Position numbers and translations under genes: made by a program. Source: Lunularia cruciata (taxonomy: Eukaryota; Streptophyta; Marchantiopsida; Lunulariales; Lunulariaceae). Taken from it: a DNA stretch of 64,000 bases. Numbering within the stretch: the stretch's first letter is position 1; every line of letters begins with the position of its first letter. The notes under the pieces are model-generated. The model worked only from the letters and a program-made list of their open reading frames with translations, had not been told where the DNA came from and ran no database searches. The DNA is taken from NCBI GenBank assembly GCA_948567375.1, contig OX419762.1, positions 687,001 to 751,000 on the forward strand, given 5' to 3'. Below, piece after piece: positions 22,901 through 34,329 of the stretch.

Positions 22901-23430
22901 CTCATGTGGTTGCATTATTGACTAACCTCTTGGAGAAGGACTCAAGCTTCCAGTGGACCACCAAGCATGAAGAAGCATTCCAGAAGTTGAAACATATGAT
23001 GTCTTCAAGACCCATTCTCCAACCGTATGATCCTCAACTACCCTATGTGGTTGATTTTGCTTCTAACTTTGCAATTGGAGCCATGTTGCAACATGAATTC
23101 CCAAATGGACTACATCTCATTGTCTTTGTGTCTTGCCAACTCAACACGGCTAAAAGAAACTACTCTGCTCAAGATCAAGACAACTTGCAATGGTATATGC
23201 CACCAAGGCACGGAGGCATTACCTCTTGGGGAAACAAGTGATCATGCAAATTGATCACAAACTATTGTTACAAACCTTACACTTGGAACACATGAAGAGT
23301 TGACATCATTGATGGGAGGAACAACTCCAATTGGTTGACATCAAACTTGAGTACAAACCAAGTTGGTTCAATGTCATCCTTGATGCCTTATCACGGCAAC
23401 CTGATTTGAAGTCTCTTCTTCTCATCACGG
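22900..23430 (+). pseudogene. RNase H of the chromovirus
   Basis: The open frame 22906-23241 reads FQWTTKHEEAFQKLKHMMSS, then DPQLPYVVDFASNFAIGAML, then QLNTAKRNYSAQDQDNLQWY. This is the connection and first two-thirds of a Ty3 RNase H with its D-x-S-x-x-x-x-G-A segment (Ser-Asn in place of Asp-Ala). The rest, including a D-H-K-L-L segment near 23253, follows in another frame. Confidence 0.8.
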
Positions 23431-23609
23431 TAGCAATTACAACGGTGTCAATTGACTCTAAGGTCCAAAATGAGTTTTGATTAGCTCTACAACAAGATCC
23501 CTTCTTCCAATTAGTAGATGGTCATCTTATAGCATGCGACAAGGAGTACAACACCTTCTCCTTCAAGGAAGACCTTTTATTCCATGAGGACCAATCTATG
23601 TTCTAGCCA

Positions 23610-24720
23610 AAGGTGATCTTTGACTTATACACCTTCAAGCCCATGATTTACTAGTAGTTGGTCACATGGGTGTGGACAAGACCTTGGGTACCCTCCAATG
23701 CCAATGGGGGTGGCCCAACATGACCCAAGATGTTTGAGAGTTTTTCCAATTGTGTGAGAGCTGCCAACGTAACAAGGCCAACAACCAAAAGCCGAGTGGA
23801 CTCCATCAACCACTCCCCATTTATCAACCACTCTTCCATCCACTCAATGGGAACACATGAGCTTGGATTTCATCACATCCTTGCCCAAGACAAAGCAAGG
23901 ACACACAACAATTGTGGTGTTTGTGGATAAGCTTAGTAAGCAAATCCACTTAGCACCAACCTATGATACCATGAATACTCCAACCTTAGCACAAATCTAC
24001 ATTCACAATGTCTTCAAGCATCATGTGATGCCATGTGTACTCATCTCCGACCGTGATCCTCAATTCATTGGGATGTTTTGGCAAGCACTCTTCTAGATAC
24101 TCGGCACCAAGCTTACTTTGTCCACAACCTATCATCTTCAAACTAATGGACAAACAGAACATGCAAATTGTACCTTGGAGGATATGTTGCATGCCTTTGT
24201 CAATGTCCACCATACCAATTGGGATGAATGTCTTGTAGTTGCAGAATTTACCTACAACAATTCCAAACAGGCAAGCACCGGATTTTCTACTTTCTTTCTC
24301 AATTTTGGCCAAGATCCCCTTGTCTCATATTCTCTTCTTGCTCCTCCTCCATCTTAGGTCTCTCATACTTCAACCTTCTTGCCTACCATCTCTGAATCTC
24401 TCAAACAAGCCAAATCTCACCTCCATGTTGCTCAGAATCATCAAAAACAATATGCGGACCACCATCGTCATGATCTCACCTTTGAAGTTGATGATAAAGT
24501 TATGCTATCCTCTAGTAATCTAGCCCTCCCACTTGATACCCAAGTTTGTAAACTTGGCTCTAATTGGATAGGACCTTTTGATGTCACCCAAATTGTCTCT
24601 CTTGTTGTTTATCGACTTGCCTTACCTTGTCATCTACGCATCCATCCTATCTTTCATGTTTCCAAGTTAAAACCCTTTGTTCCTAACCCCTTTTCTTGTT
24701 CCTCTTGAGTCCAACCTCCT
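23610..24720 (+). pseudogene. Integrase of the chromovirus
   Basis: The zinc-binding part is seen as GHMGVDKTLGTL and CESCQRNKANNQKP in shifted frames. The core gives MSLDFITSLPKTKQGHTTIV with Asp at 23866-23868, VLISDRDPQFIGMFW with Asp at 24049-24051, and HLQTNGQTEHANCTLEDML with Glu at 24157-24159, so all three catalytic residues survive, although in two frames. The C-terminal part (24379-24708) has DKVMLSSSNLALP and LGSNWIGPFDVTQIV, the G-P-Y/F module, and ends HPIFHVSKLKPFVPN. Confidence 0.85.
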
Positions 24721-24744
24721 CCTCTTCCTGTCCTTATCAATGAA

Positions 24745-24935
24745 CATGAGGAGTACAAAGTTGATCGTATCCTTACGCATCACAAGGACGCCGACAACAT
24801 ATAGAGTACAAGGCCCTTTATAAAGGGTATCCCTTCGTGATACCACATAAGAACCTCTTTCTCACCTCCAGAATGCATAGATGGCCATCTAGGAGTTTGA
24901 AGCTTCAATGGCAACAAGGATGTCACCAACTAGCG
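24745..24935 (+). pseudogene. Chromodomain at the C-terminus of the chromovirus pol
   Basis: Text reads EEYKVDRILTHHKDADNI and, in a shifted frame, EYKALYKGYP, then further on NA and E-F-E-A. This is the order of a chromodomain (E-Y-x-V-x-x-I-L, then Y-x-x-K-W-K-G-Y, then the closing helix). Chromodomains of chromoviruses bind histone marks and steer integration. A TAG after N-I and a later TGA interrupt it. Confidence 0.7.
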
Positions 24936-24946
24936 GCGGAGGAATA
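24934..24946 (+). other. Polypurine tract of the chromovirus
   Basis: CGGCGGAGGAATA directly precedes the TG of the 3' LTR at 24947, as expected for the plus-strand primer. Confidence 0.75.
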
Positions 24947-25306
24947 TGTAACAATATGGAGTTTAGCAACATATTTAGTAAGGCTAACAAAGTAAAAAAT
25001 GAGCCAAATTAGCCTAGAATATTCCAAAAGCATATAAAAATCTTCTTGACTAGCTTAAATTACATCCCAAGCAAATAGCTTCTAGAAGGAAGCTTCTAGA
25101 AGCCTCTAACTAGCTTAGCTTAGCTTGCATGCCAAATAGGCGGCTTCTAGAAGGAAGCTTCTTGAGAAGCTTCTCAAGGACCTTGTATGCTACCTATAAA
25201 TACCAAAGCCGAAGCTCATGCTAGGCATTTGGAGTTTTCCCTCATTCAAGTGTCCCAATGTGAGCTTCCATTCTCCTATTTCTCTCCTTGGGCTTGGACT
25301 TTGACA
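24947..25306 (+). repeat. 3' LTR of the chromovirus (360 bp)
   Basis: It starts TGTAACAATATGGAGTTTAG and ends ACTTTGACA. It keeps the TATA box (25195-25202) and one GAA/TTC cluster (about 25141-25179), where the 5' LTR has two. Confidence 0.9.
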
Positions 25307-26950
25307 ATTCCTATAATATGTTCATCTCAAACACCTTAGTCTAGGCCACAACCCATATCCACCTCCTCCTCCACTTGGAGAATACCCGAGAGGCTTATTC
25401 TATTCTTTCACATAATTATCTTCTTAGGGCCTTATAGTTAACATGGACTTTCTCACCTACAAAGACCTTGTTGCCACACTTTCGGATGTTTTATAGCATC
25501 ATTTGCCATACTTTCTCCATTCTCTTAGGTCCATGCATGCTCCCATGACTCTCATATGAGTGATGTAGGTAGTAGATAGCTCTTCTCTAATCATGGGAAA
25601 ATGTGACCTCATACAACAAGAGGTGACAACACTAGCAACATATATCAAAGCATGAGCTCTAGCAGTCTCTCATTTAGCAAACAAGTTCTTACACAAAGAG
25701 CGTTCTTTTTTTTTGGGACCAATCACAACAATGGATTCAAGTACTTAGGCCTTCCAATCATATCTTTGCTTGGCTTGCTATTTATTACTAGGCCCTACAC
25801 ACATGGCACTCCTTGAGTTTATTGACTCCATATCCTTAGACTCTAGAAAGATTCAAGCAGAACTTAGTGAGTGTATGCACACTCACACACTTACCAACAT
25901 CCTCACTAATGCATCTCTACTTGACCAAGCTAGTATCCTCCCTTGTGTGGGAAAAGGCTCTAAAGTCTTGCTTTAGGCTTCACCTTTGATTGAAACCTTC
26001 TAATTTACTTTTGAGGAGTTTACCACAACACTATATTGAAAATTGAGCTTTCCATATTGAGCCCTCATAGTGCTTCCAAACCAATGCGCATGTGGCTCCC
26101 TAGATGACATGCAAGGGATATATTTTTTATGATTTAAAATAGGCGAGAGCACACTAGAGTTAGTGATGCAATTTGTGATACAATAGCTCATATCTACAAG
26201 GTACACAGCCCAAGTCCAGATTGAGTGATGGTTGGATCCATCCGGTTCAAGCCATATTGTAGCTTTCACATATGGTTGTTGCATTTTGCATGATGTGGTG
26301 GTGGTGAACCTTCTACGAGTAAAATCATTGTCACAAGCAAGCGCCTAGGTGGGACCATAACCTCTAGGGACAAGGAGGACCACTACACACCCATGTTGTC
26401 CTTAGATACCTTTGTCCCTCTAGAGATTGAGATTATTAGGTGCCTACCTCACCATTTTGATGCTTCTCTCAAGGATACAACATGGGGTTCTTTGCAATGG
26501 AGAGAGGCCCTAGCTATCTTTCTAGCCATGCTCACGGCCACTACTGACAACAAGTATCATTCATGTTGCAATGCACTCATGCTTAGGGTCTTAACCATCA
26601 GGTAGCTACATTAGGTACACCCAATATGGTTAGACTCCCTCACACTTGTTTACAAGAATTACCATTGGAAGACCTCTACCACACAATTCAGGAAAAGACT
26701 ACTCTCTCCTTGGTCTCTTAGGTGCTTGTTGTTAGTGTACTTTTTCCCTTTGGTACCTTTGGGTCTTGCTTCTTTATGTCTTTCTTGGCCACATGGGACT
26801 GTTGTGCCTTGTGCTCTTTATTCCTTTCACACTTGTTTGCGCTTTATACTCCATTCCCCTCTCCTTTGGGGTACTTTTTCTATGTATATATACATCGATG
26901 CATGCAAACCGAGTTGTACACCTCCATTAGTTCAGTGAACAAACTTTCTT
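25307..26950 (+). pseudogene. 3' part of the LINE interrupted by the chromovirus
   Basis: The frame 26393-26605 contains DTFVPLEIEIIRCLPHHFDA and FLAMLTATTDNKYHSCCNAL. The first matches in layout a segment of the second LINE fragment near 29970 (LFVPLALELYGVMDIAFDTF), so this is the post-RT C-terminal region of a LINE protein. Text near 26640-26690 (LQELPLEDLYHTIQEKTTLSLVS) ends the coding part, followed by probable 3' untranslated sequence. The chromovirus flanks at 19770 and 25307 show that this once joined the text at 19010-19774. Confidence 0.55.
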
Positions 26951-26999
26951 ATGAAATTGCTCTTAATCATTTGCCGTCTGATCCTGGAAATGCCTGTTA

Positions 27000-28587
27000 A
27001 CAAAAGTTGGAGTATTTTGAAATTTAAACAGTCATCTTATTAACTTGAGAGTCGTCTGTTAAGTTGAGATAGTCAAGCTATAGCAACTGGTTTCAGATTT
27101 TCAATGAAATGTCGTGTTATTTTATCCTTGATTCTGGAGGTGAAGTCCTGAAATACATTTTAAATGCTTCATATGAAAGGAAAATAATTCCCATAGACTG
27201 CCCACGTATGCCCTTGAGTGCTCTTCCATTACAGATGTAGTGAATTTTTGGTTTACCGTAGATGTAGTGAATTTTTGGTTTATCGTAGTGCGGTTATAGA
27301 GTAATAAACATTAAGCTTATGGGATCGGATGGGGTATGATTGCGATTCATTTCATTAAAAGAGATCGGTGAGTATGTGTGAATGTTTAGAGGCAAAGTAG
27401 CACGGGCGACTCTCGGTTATGGTCGATTCTCAGTCACGGACGACTCACGCGGTGCAGTCTCGTTTGCGAGTAGACTGTTAATTTGTTTGAAACAGGGTCA
27501 TAGGGTAAAATACCGGTACACAAAGTCATGTTGTGAAATACCGGGCCAAACCAAGGTTATACTGTGAAATTGCTCTTAAATCAATGGAGAGCATTCACTC
27601 AAGCATAGAGTCACAAATTTACAATCACTCTAGTGCTGAAACTGCTGCGTTAAGACCCTCGCAAATGACAGGAATGCAAATAATTGATATTTGACGCCGT
27701 CCGCTGTGAGGAAGCTCACAGCGGACGTTGTAAATTGAAGAGGTTTAATTTGGGACTCGAAAGGCAAAAGGTTTAATTCATATGTTGGTTGTCTGGGTCT
27801 CAAATGAAAACATGAGTGGAAGAAAGCCGCAGTATACGACATACTTTTGGACATACGAGAAATGGAAGACAAATGCAAAAAATGAATCTTATTTGCAAGC
27901 TCAAAGGAACAATGCGTGATTGGGTGTAGTTGGATCAGAGAGTAGAGAGGATGAGGATCGTATATCCAGTATTGATTTGTTCATACGCTGGAGATAACGC
28001 GTCCCACCACAATTCGTGTGCATGTAATCCTGGCCCCATTTAGATCGTGACAAATATAGATTTTAAACTGTAGAACTCTAGAAGCCCGTTGTGCTTCCTT
28101 TGCTTCGGGAAGTTGGCTTCCGAGTCCAATCAATCAAGATACTTTGACACCACGACCCAGAGTCCTGTTGTTCTGTTCATTCTCGTTGTTGATGAAGAGT
28201 TATGGCCACTTTGTATTCGACCGTATCTGACAGATACATCTTCTTGAACCGTAATATATATTATATCACGCAGGCATTTTTGGACAAAACATGCTTGTGA
28301 TCTCTGGCTGACACCGTTCTGATTCTGGAGAACCCAGCGAGGACAAGCACCTACTTCATCTAGAAGACGTCAAGCATTCAATACTCATAATGGGTCGCAG
28401 TTCCATGTAAGAATCTTTGAGTTGAAGGAAACAGATATACACTTAATAGTATCCCTAAACTGGCACGTACCTAAACGTAGACTTTGTTGTACCCAAATTA
28501 GCAGAAAGACTCACCGGTGCCTTTGATTCCACGCTGGCTTACGTGCCAGACCTCTGTCATGGTTGGCTGCGTGAAACCGTTATTGGC
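27000..28587. other. Segment without recognised repeats or genes
   Basis: Base composition is more even than in the flanking repeats and CG words are commoner (for example around 27400-27460 and 28110-28170). A 27-bp tandem duplication is at 27233-27259 and 27260-27286. A perfect hairpin lies at 27698-27727. No frame over 85 codons or known domain is seen. It may be low-copy DNA. Confidence 0.4.
27698..27727. repeat. Perfect 13-bp hairpin
   Basis: CGTCCGCTGTGAG, loop GAAG, then CTCACAGCGGACG. It is GC-rich in an AT-rich setting. No T-run follows. Confidence 0.85.
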
Positions 28588-28690
28588 AACTGATGTTTTG
28601 GGTAATAATTATTGAAAGTTAGTTTGAATTTCAATTAAAAAGAAAAGGTTTTAAAATGCATTCGAAGGTAGACCATGTTAAAGTAACATT
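28588..28690 (+). repeat. Left long direct repeat flanking a LINE fragment
   Basis: About 103 bp containing TTGATGTTTTGGGTA-like text (here CTGATGTTTTGGGTAATAAT) and CGAAGGTAGACCATGTTAAA. It matches 30424-30526 at roughly 85 percent by eye. Confidence 0.75.
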
Positions 28691-30370
28691 GTAAGCTTGA
28701 TATCGGAGCTACATCATGTAAGATTGAGAATACTAGTATTAAAGTGTAGTGCATGGTTCCCTTTAGGTCGCTCTCCCTCCTTTGAGTTTCCAAAGGGGTG
28801 TATCACATCTACATATGAACACCATGTTCTTGGAGTGCTAGTAAGATATGAGGATTTTGTCACATTCTTTTTAGATATTATCATTATAAAAGATATTTTC
28901 CATGTGAATGATCTTCCTTTACTAGAAGATCCATAGGTGACATTTGGTATAATTTACTCTAGTATTGCTCAAAGACCGACTTATCTCCTCCATTTAACTC
29001 CCACTTCCTTGATCTTCTTATCACATCCAAGAGCCTTTGATATGAGGATTATGAAAATCTTTGGTGATACTATTGGACCAAAGACATTTGAGTGTGTGAT
29101 ATTGGATTTGACTTGTAGATAAACATCTCTACTAATCTGTGAGGAAGGGTTGGCTTGCTATTTATGGAGGAGACGGCACCTATAGCGTATTTGGGTAGTT
29201 GTGCTCTATTAGCACCCCTAATTTCCTCTAATTTTGTGGTTGTTGATAGGCCAATTTTGGAGACTTATGTGATAGAGGTGGAAGAAGGATGATTTTCTCT
29301 TCAGATTTTATTGCAGTATACAAGAGATAGTCTATCTCTATGGGCATGCAAGGACCTTCCATCTTTTACTTCACTATCATCAGATTGGACTGGAGGTTTA
29401 TAGTCTTCCTTGATGGAGCAACAATGTCAGCATACGCTACATACTCTCTTAGTTGACTCGTCCATTCCTCATGCTACTAGAGCATGTCTTTGCTCTTGCT
29501 TTGGCAAGGGTGCATGCTCTTAGATCCTAGCTCAACCATTCATTATGGCATTCCAACTCGCACCAATCACTTTCTCTACAATGATGAGGTTTTGCCAAGG
29601 TTTGGTCCACCCATGTGCATCTTCATTACTACACTAGATGCAGTAGCGGTCCATATGACACGAGGTCGTTTTGGAGGATAGAGGATAGCTACCCATGATG
29701 CTATTAGCAACATAGTGTTTGTTGTGGCACAAGAGAGAGGATACTTGGCTTGGAGAGAGCGTTCATATGCTTTGCATATGATATGTGTCAGGGTAAACTT
29801 ATACTTGGTGCGAGATGATCAAGTGATAGGAGCGGAAGTCATGGTTATGACCCTTATGCATGATACAATTTTGGAGGGAGAGATAAACCATCCCGCTAAT
29901 AGGCGGCAAGTGCAACAATAGCTCTCAAGATCTCCAAGTATAGGGGTATGCAACAAGGTCACCTCTTTGTTCCTCTAGCCTTGGAGTTATATGGAGTGAT
30001 GGACATTGCATTTGACACATTTGTCAAGGAGTGCACGAGAGCTTATCATGTTAGGCACGAGGGGTACCACTCTCACTCTCATACTTTGTAGCATATTTTA
30101 GACAACATGTGTCTGTTGCTTTACATAGGGTAGTGGTTGGTGCAATCCATAAGAGAGAAATCATACTAGTTGATGCTTCTTTGATGCTCCCATTGTTTGT
30201 AGACTGTACAACTTGCATAGCTTGGATATTTTAGGTGCAATAAGGCAGATTTCTCATATCAACTCTATTGGGGCTTTGCTCCATTTTACCTATTTTGTCT
30301 TACCCTTGTATGGCTTCATGAGGTCTTCCCATCCATCCTGTTTTGTAGGTGGTCGCCCTGTCTATTAAAG
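28691..30370 (+). pseudogene. C-terminal part of a second LINE protein
   Basis: Frames 28697-28936, 28937-29122, 29484-29681 and 29715-29921 are successive pieces of one protein in the same direction. Segments include SAWFPLGRSPSFEFPKGCIT, LGVLVRYEDFVTFFLDI, AFDMRIMKIFGDTIGPKTFE, THDAISNIVFVVAQERGYLA and HLFVPLALELYGVMDIAFDT. These match the region after the reverse transcriptase in plant LINEs, including a possible nuclease-like C-terminal module. The reverse transcriptase core is absent. The fragment sits between two 100-bp direct repeats. Confidence 0.55.
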
Positions 30371-30423
30371 TAAAATTTTAAAAAATATTTAATTTTAATG
30401 TTCATAATATTTATTTACAAATC

Positions 30424-30526
30424 AATTGATGTTTTGGGTAGCAATCATTGAAAACTTAGTTTGAAATTCAATTAAAAATAAAATGGTTTAAAATGCATTC
30501 AAAGGTAGACCATGTTAAAAGAATAT
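30424..30526 (+). repeat. Right long direct repeat flanking a LINE fragment
   Basis: Contains TTGATGTTTTGGGTAGCAAT and AAAGGTAGACCATGTTAAAA. It is itself flanked by related AT-rich segments (30369-30423 and 30527-30580, both with ATATTTAATNTTAATG), so a larger duplicated unit may be involved. Confidence 0.7.
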
Positions 30527-30579
30527 TTAGAATATATTTAATATTAATGTAAATAATGAAGTTTTACAAGTAATCAACT

Positions 30580-32100
30580 CATCAACTTGTCTTTCTCCTA
30601 CAAACTCAAGATCTGTCAATAATAACTTGAACAGGTTTGTGTTTTGTGTTCCATTGAAATCAAGATAAAACAAATCATTCACAAGATATCCAACAATATA
30701 TAACTTGTCTTATTGCTCAATGAGTTTATCTTTGAGTCTTGGGTTGCATTCAAATGCAATAATCTGCTTGTAGGATTAGCACTTTTCATGGAGAATAAGT
30801 TTTGCAATTGTAGCATTATGGGTCACAACCACTTGATGCTCCACCTTTTCAATATGATTATGATTGCAATGAGAACTTTGTATACCTTATATTTATGTTC
30901 AATTCTTGCAAATGATCTTGATCTAGATCACTTGTATACTTGGGTCTTGATGTTCCCATTATGGAATTCAACAGCTTGAACCCCAAATGCCTTGGATGCA
31001 TTGTTGTAAAATAGATACAAAATAATGCAAGAGCATGGACTAGAAAATATATGAAGTTCCAACAGTATAATAGCTTTTGTAGAGACATGATGCAAATATC
31101 ACCTTCTAGAACTTAAAATATATGATAGCCATAACATAGATATAGAAGATGAAGCAAGCATAGGTATTTTTCATTGTAGACAAGTCACTCTTAAGACATC
31201 TAAGCACTTATAGATTGCATCACAGATATTGACAAAGAGTGCAATACCACTCTAAAGTTGAGAATCCAATACAATTTTGACTAATTTTGATGGTAAGTCA
31301 TAGTTTATAGCAATTCCTTTTTCTTTTCTCTCATTCTCAATTGTCTATTGCAATAAGATAATTGTTGTCTTGGCATAGAGATGGCTATGGAACCTGTAGT
31401 TTATATCAAACTAATATTATATAGGACTATATAAGCTCATGGCCAACATTTTCACAAGTGTACCAACCCACCTTAACCTCCTCCGAGCAATATTTTGTTT
31501 CTTTTATATTGGTTTAATTAGTTTGGGTATGTAGTCAAGTAGAAGGTTCTGAACAAAGCCAAACAAATGACATTAGTTGCTAGACTAGCACCTCATGAAG
31601 TGAATAATCCCCACATAGAAAAATTACAACCCAATTCCATGGCACAAGGGCCAATGTTTGTATAATGGCAAGGCTTTCTTGTGGATCTATCATTCTTACA
31701 AAGATTAGGACTATGACCAACCTCAAGAATAGAAAGCATCCTTTTTTTATGAAGGCCTATCATTATGAATCTTGTCTTTACAAAAAAATTTTGGCATGAG
31801 GTTGCTTCATTACAAACATTAGTGAAAAAAAAAATTTTCAATATGAACCACCGTTAGACAAAGTGTCACCAAATTTTATGCCAATAGAAATTCATGTATT
31901 CTACATGAGAACACTACCACAGGATGTACTCCTGATAATTTGGTGTCAAGCAACATGCATTTGGGGTGTGACCATTGCTATAACCTTTCATCCACCACTG
32001 CAATGGATGAAGGATAGACCAATTTTGACAAGACTATAAAATCAAGATCATGCACTACAAGGAGAATTTTCTTTTACTTTTTTTTACTTTTTTTCACTCT
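30580..32100. other. No recognised feature
   Basis: AT-rich sequence with short frames on both strands (for example minus 31841-31593). No motif of a known transposase or host protein was recognised. Confidence 0.35.
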
Positions 32101-32363
32101 TTCTTGTAGTTGATGTTTTATCATATTGCATAGAATTCACCTCGCTACCAACAAAAATTTCTTTTCACCAACAAACTCAAGAGATTTTGCAAGCATGTAT
32201 TGGTGATAGAGTAGATTGAGCAACGGCACAAAAAATTGCTTAATTATTTGTGAATCCAAATAATTACATGCTTGCACAATCTCTTGAGTTTGTTGGTGAA
32301 AAGCAATTTTTGTTGGTAGCAAGGTGAATTCTATGGAATATGAAAAAACATCAACTACAAGAA
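32101..32363. repeat. Long hairpin with two 99-bp arms
   Basis: The left arm 32101-32199 and the right arm 32265-32363 are inverted copies with about five mismatches. Both hold ACCAACAAACTCAAGAGAT or its complement. The spacer is 65 bp. It sits two bases from the broken end of methyltransferase-element copy B. An RNA from either strand would fold into a long, nearly perfect duplex. Confidence 0.85.
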
Positions 32364-32365
32364 AG

Positions 32366-32930
32366 ATAATAATTAAGCCTAATAAATGCTATCTTGGACT
32401 TATCCTCCCTCTTGATTTGCAATTGATGATACCTTGCTCAAAGATCTAAATAACTAAAGACCTTTGCATGCCCAATCACATCAAAGATTTCCTCTGGTGT
32501 AGGCATGACATACCAATCGGCCCTAGTCTATTTATTGATAGGACGGTAATCTCCACACATCCGCCTATCTATGTAGTTGCAATGCATATCCTTCTTGGCT
32601 AGCATTATTGTAGCTAATGCATACTCTCTATGTGAAGTCTCCACCAAACCAACCTCAAAAAGGTCTCTACTCTAGCTCTGAATGAATGCTCTCTTCATAT
32701 CACTATATTGATAAGAACATCGGAAACATATGTATTTCTAGTGAGCTCAATCCAAATACCAATTCCTTTAAGAGCACCCAAATCCTTCATATTGAAGGCA
32801 AATCAACTCTTGTAGCTCCTCAAGAAGCTCCAAACTCTTTGTCTTTCCCCTCCTATAAGCTTGGGTCCAAGATCTGGCTCCCAAGTATCCTCTATAGTTG
32901 TTGTAAGAGTAGGAGAAATATTGACTTGAT
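32366..32930 (-). pseudogene. Reverse transcriptase N-terminal fragment, copy B
   Basis: The complementary text matches 49160-49720 of the complete copy, the part leading to the first catalytic Asp region. The break is just before the palm motifs. Several stops occur. Confidence 0.65.
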
Positions 32931-33119
32931 GCTACATTGGGCCCTTGGGAGCAGTAATGTCATGCTCCCAACCACTAGAGGTCCTAACCTCAATGTTAAA
33001 AACTCTCTCCGATCTGGCTGCAAGCTCCATACATCATCTAGCTACATCCCAAGTAGACCAAAGGTGTAATCCAAGAAGACCACCCTCTCTAATAGCTATT
33101 GATTTTGTCACAAGAATAC

Positions 33120-34200
33120 CCTATCCACTCAGTCCATTACCCCTAGCATGTGCTTGAATCATCTTGATAGGCATAGAGCTCACAGGTGTCCGAGAAGTGA
33201 TGCCTATCAAGCACATCCTACACTCCTTTGCCAAGCCAAGGCTCACAATCCAAGTCAAACAATTCAGGTCCATAGCTTGACCTAACACTTGATGCCTTGA
33301 TGCCTTTGACACTACTAGAACAACAGTAATACCTGTGTGAAAATCCATCACTTGCTCCCTCTCATCGGCATTGGGCTCCACTAATTAATGTAATTATGAG
33401 TTCCAAACAAATCCAAGACCTCTATCTTGAAAAGCATGGGAGCTTGGGAAACTCATAAGTGTGGGAAAAGCAGCTTGGGGTTGTCCCACTAGGTTCACCA
33501 CTACCATAGGTGACCTATCAGCCAACACCACCATTTGAGACTAGCATCTAACATCCAAAATCTCATCAACATTAAGGTGTTCAAGTTACTAAATGTCATC
33601 ATCAGTGCATTATAGAACCTCTTTGGGTAAGAGGTTTGTCCACAAAAGATGAAGATGATGAGCCCATGATCCCACTCTAGCCGCATGCAACAACACAAAA
33701 AGTCCCATGCAAGAATGGACCTGATGTGTACTCACCATCACTTGGGTGTGAGAATAACCCATCAAAGTACATTCTCTAAAATGTAAGCTAGAGAAATGGA
33801 TTGATGAACCTGGAGATGTCATAGTATCTATAACATCTTCCAAAACACACCAAAATGGCAATCTTGAAGACCCAAAACTTGGCCAATGTATATATGTCCA
33901 TGACATGGCTATCCAAAAATCACCAAATGAATGGGACCATGTCTCTACAAATCCTATGACTCCATCAAGGAAATGTTTTTTGGTAAGATCTTTTGGTAAC
34001 CCTTGATTGTTGATATCGGTAATAACTCAAGTTATTGACAGGCCAAGTGTGCCACATGATGTAGGAAGACTTGCCTAACAGTCTCATCTCTCTCCACATA
34101 CAAGTACCTTTGTACTCACATACCCGGCATGTAGTACCGCAACTAGTCTAGTGCTTATCCCACCAAACCACTCCAATAGACATACTCCTTTTATTGGATG
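33120..34200 (-). pseudogene. DNA cytosine-5 methyltransferase domain, copy B
   Basis: All the landmark motifs of the domain in the complete copy can be found. Motif I reads LLEWFGGIS (34153-34179). The catalytic Pro-Cys pair is at 33903-33908, although its preceding Trp codon is a TAG. Motif VI reads Y-I-L-E-N-V near 33770-33790. A segment AARVGSWAHHLHLLWTNLLP lies within 33610-33906. The motif IX-X region reads NADEREQVMDFHTGIT and QVLGQAMDLNCLTWIVSLG within 33121-33381. The frame is broken by stops, so no enzyme would be made. This copy keeps a base that the complete copy has lost just before the catalytic motif, which explains that copy's frameshift. Confidence 0.85.
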
Positions 34201-34329
34201 CTACCAAGCAATGAGTGTGGTATCTAGAGGTGTCAAGGTAATTGACTCTGGAAGCTCATCCTCACGCTTCTTTCCTGGTGGTACAAAGGCTCTACTCCAA
34301 GCCTATTGTACCAACTGATCTATGTGCTA

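Larger units (their letters stand above)
19775..25306 (+). mobile_element. Ty3 chromovirus, complete structure, inserted in a LINE
   Basis: The element has two LTRs (19775-20186, 24947-25306), a tRNA-Met-type primer site, a polypurine tract, and in order gag, protease, reverse transcriptase, RNase H, integrase and a chromodomain. The flanks ATTTC (19770-19774) and ATTCC (25307-25311) form a 5-bp target duplication with one mismatch. It interrupts a LINE in the same orientation. The LTRs differ by a large length change and scattered substitutions. The coding frame has several shifts and stops, so the element is old and inactive but nearly complete. Confidence 0.9.

Noticed and set aside
27382-27567. 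61-codon frame in the segment without recognised repeats
   Set aside because: Short, no motif, and no supporting neighbours or splice-site evidence.
30580-31841. Possible hAT or other transposase on the minus strand
   Set aside because: Some Cys and Trp spacing caught the eye, but no ordered set of motifs could be found.
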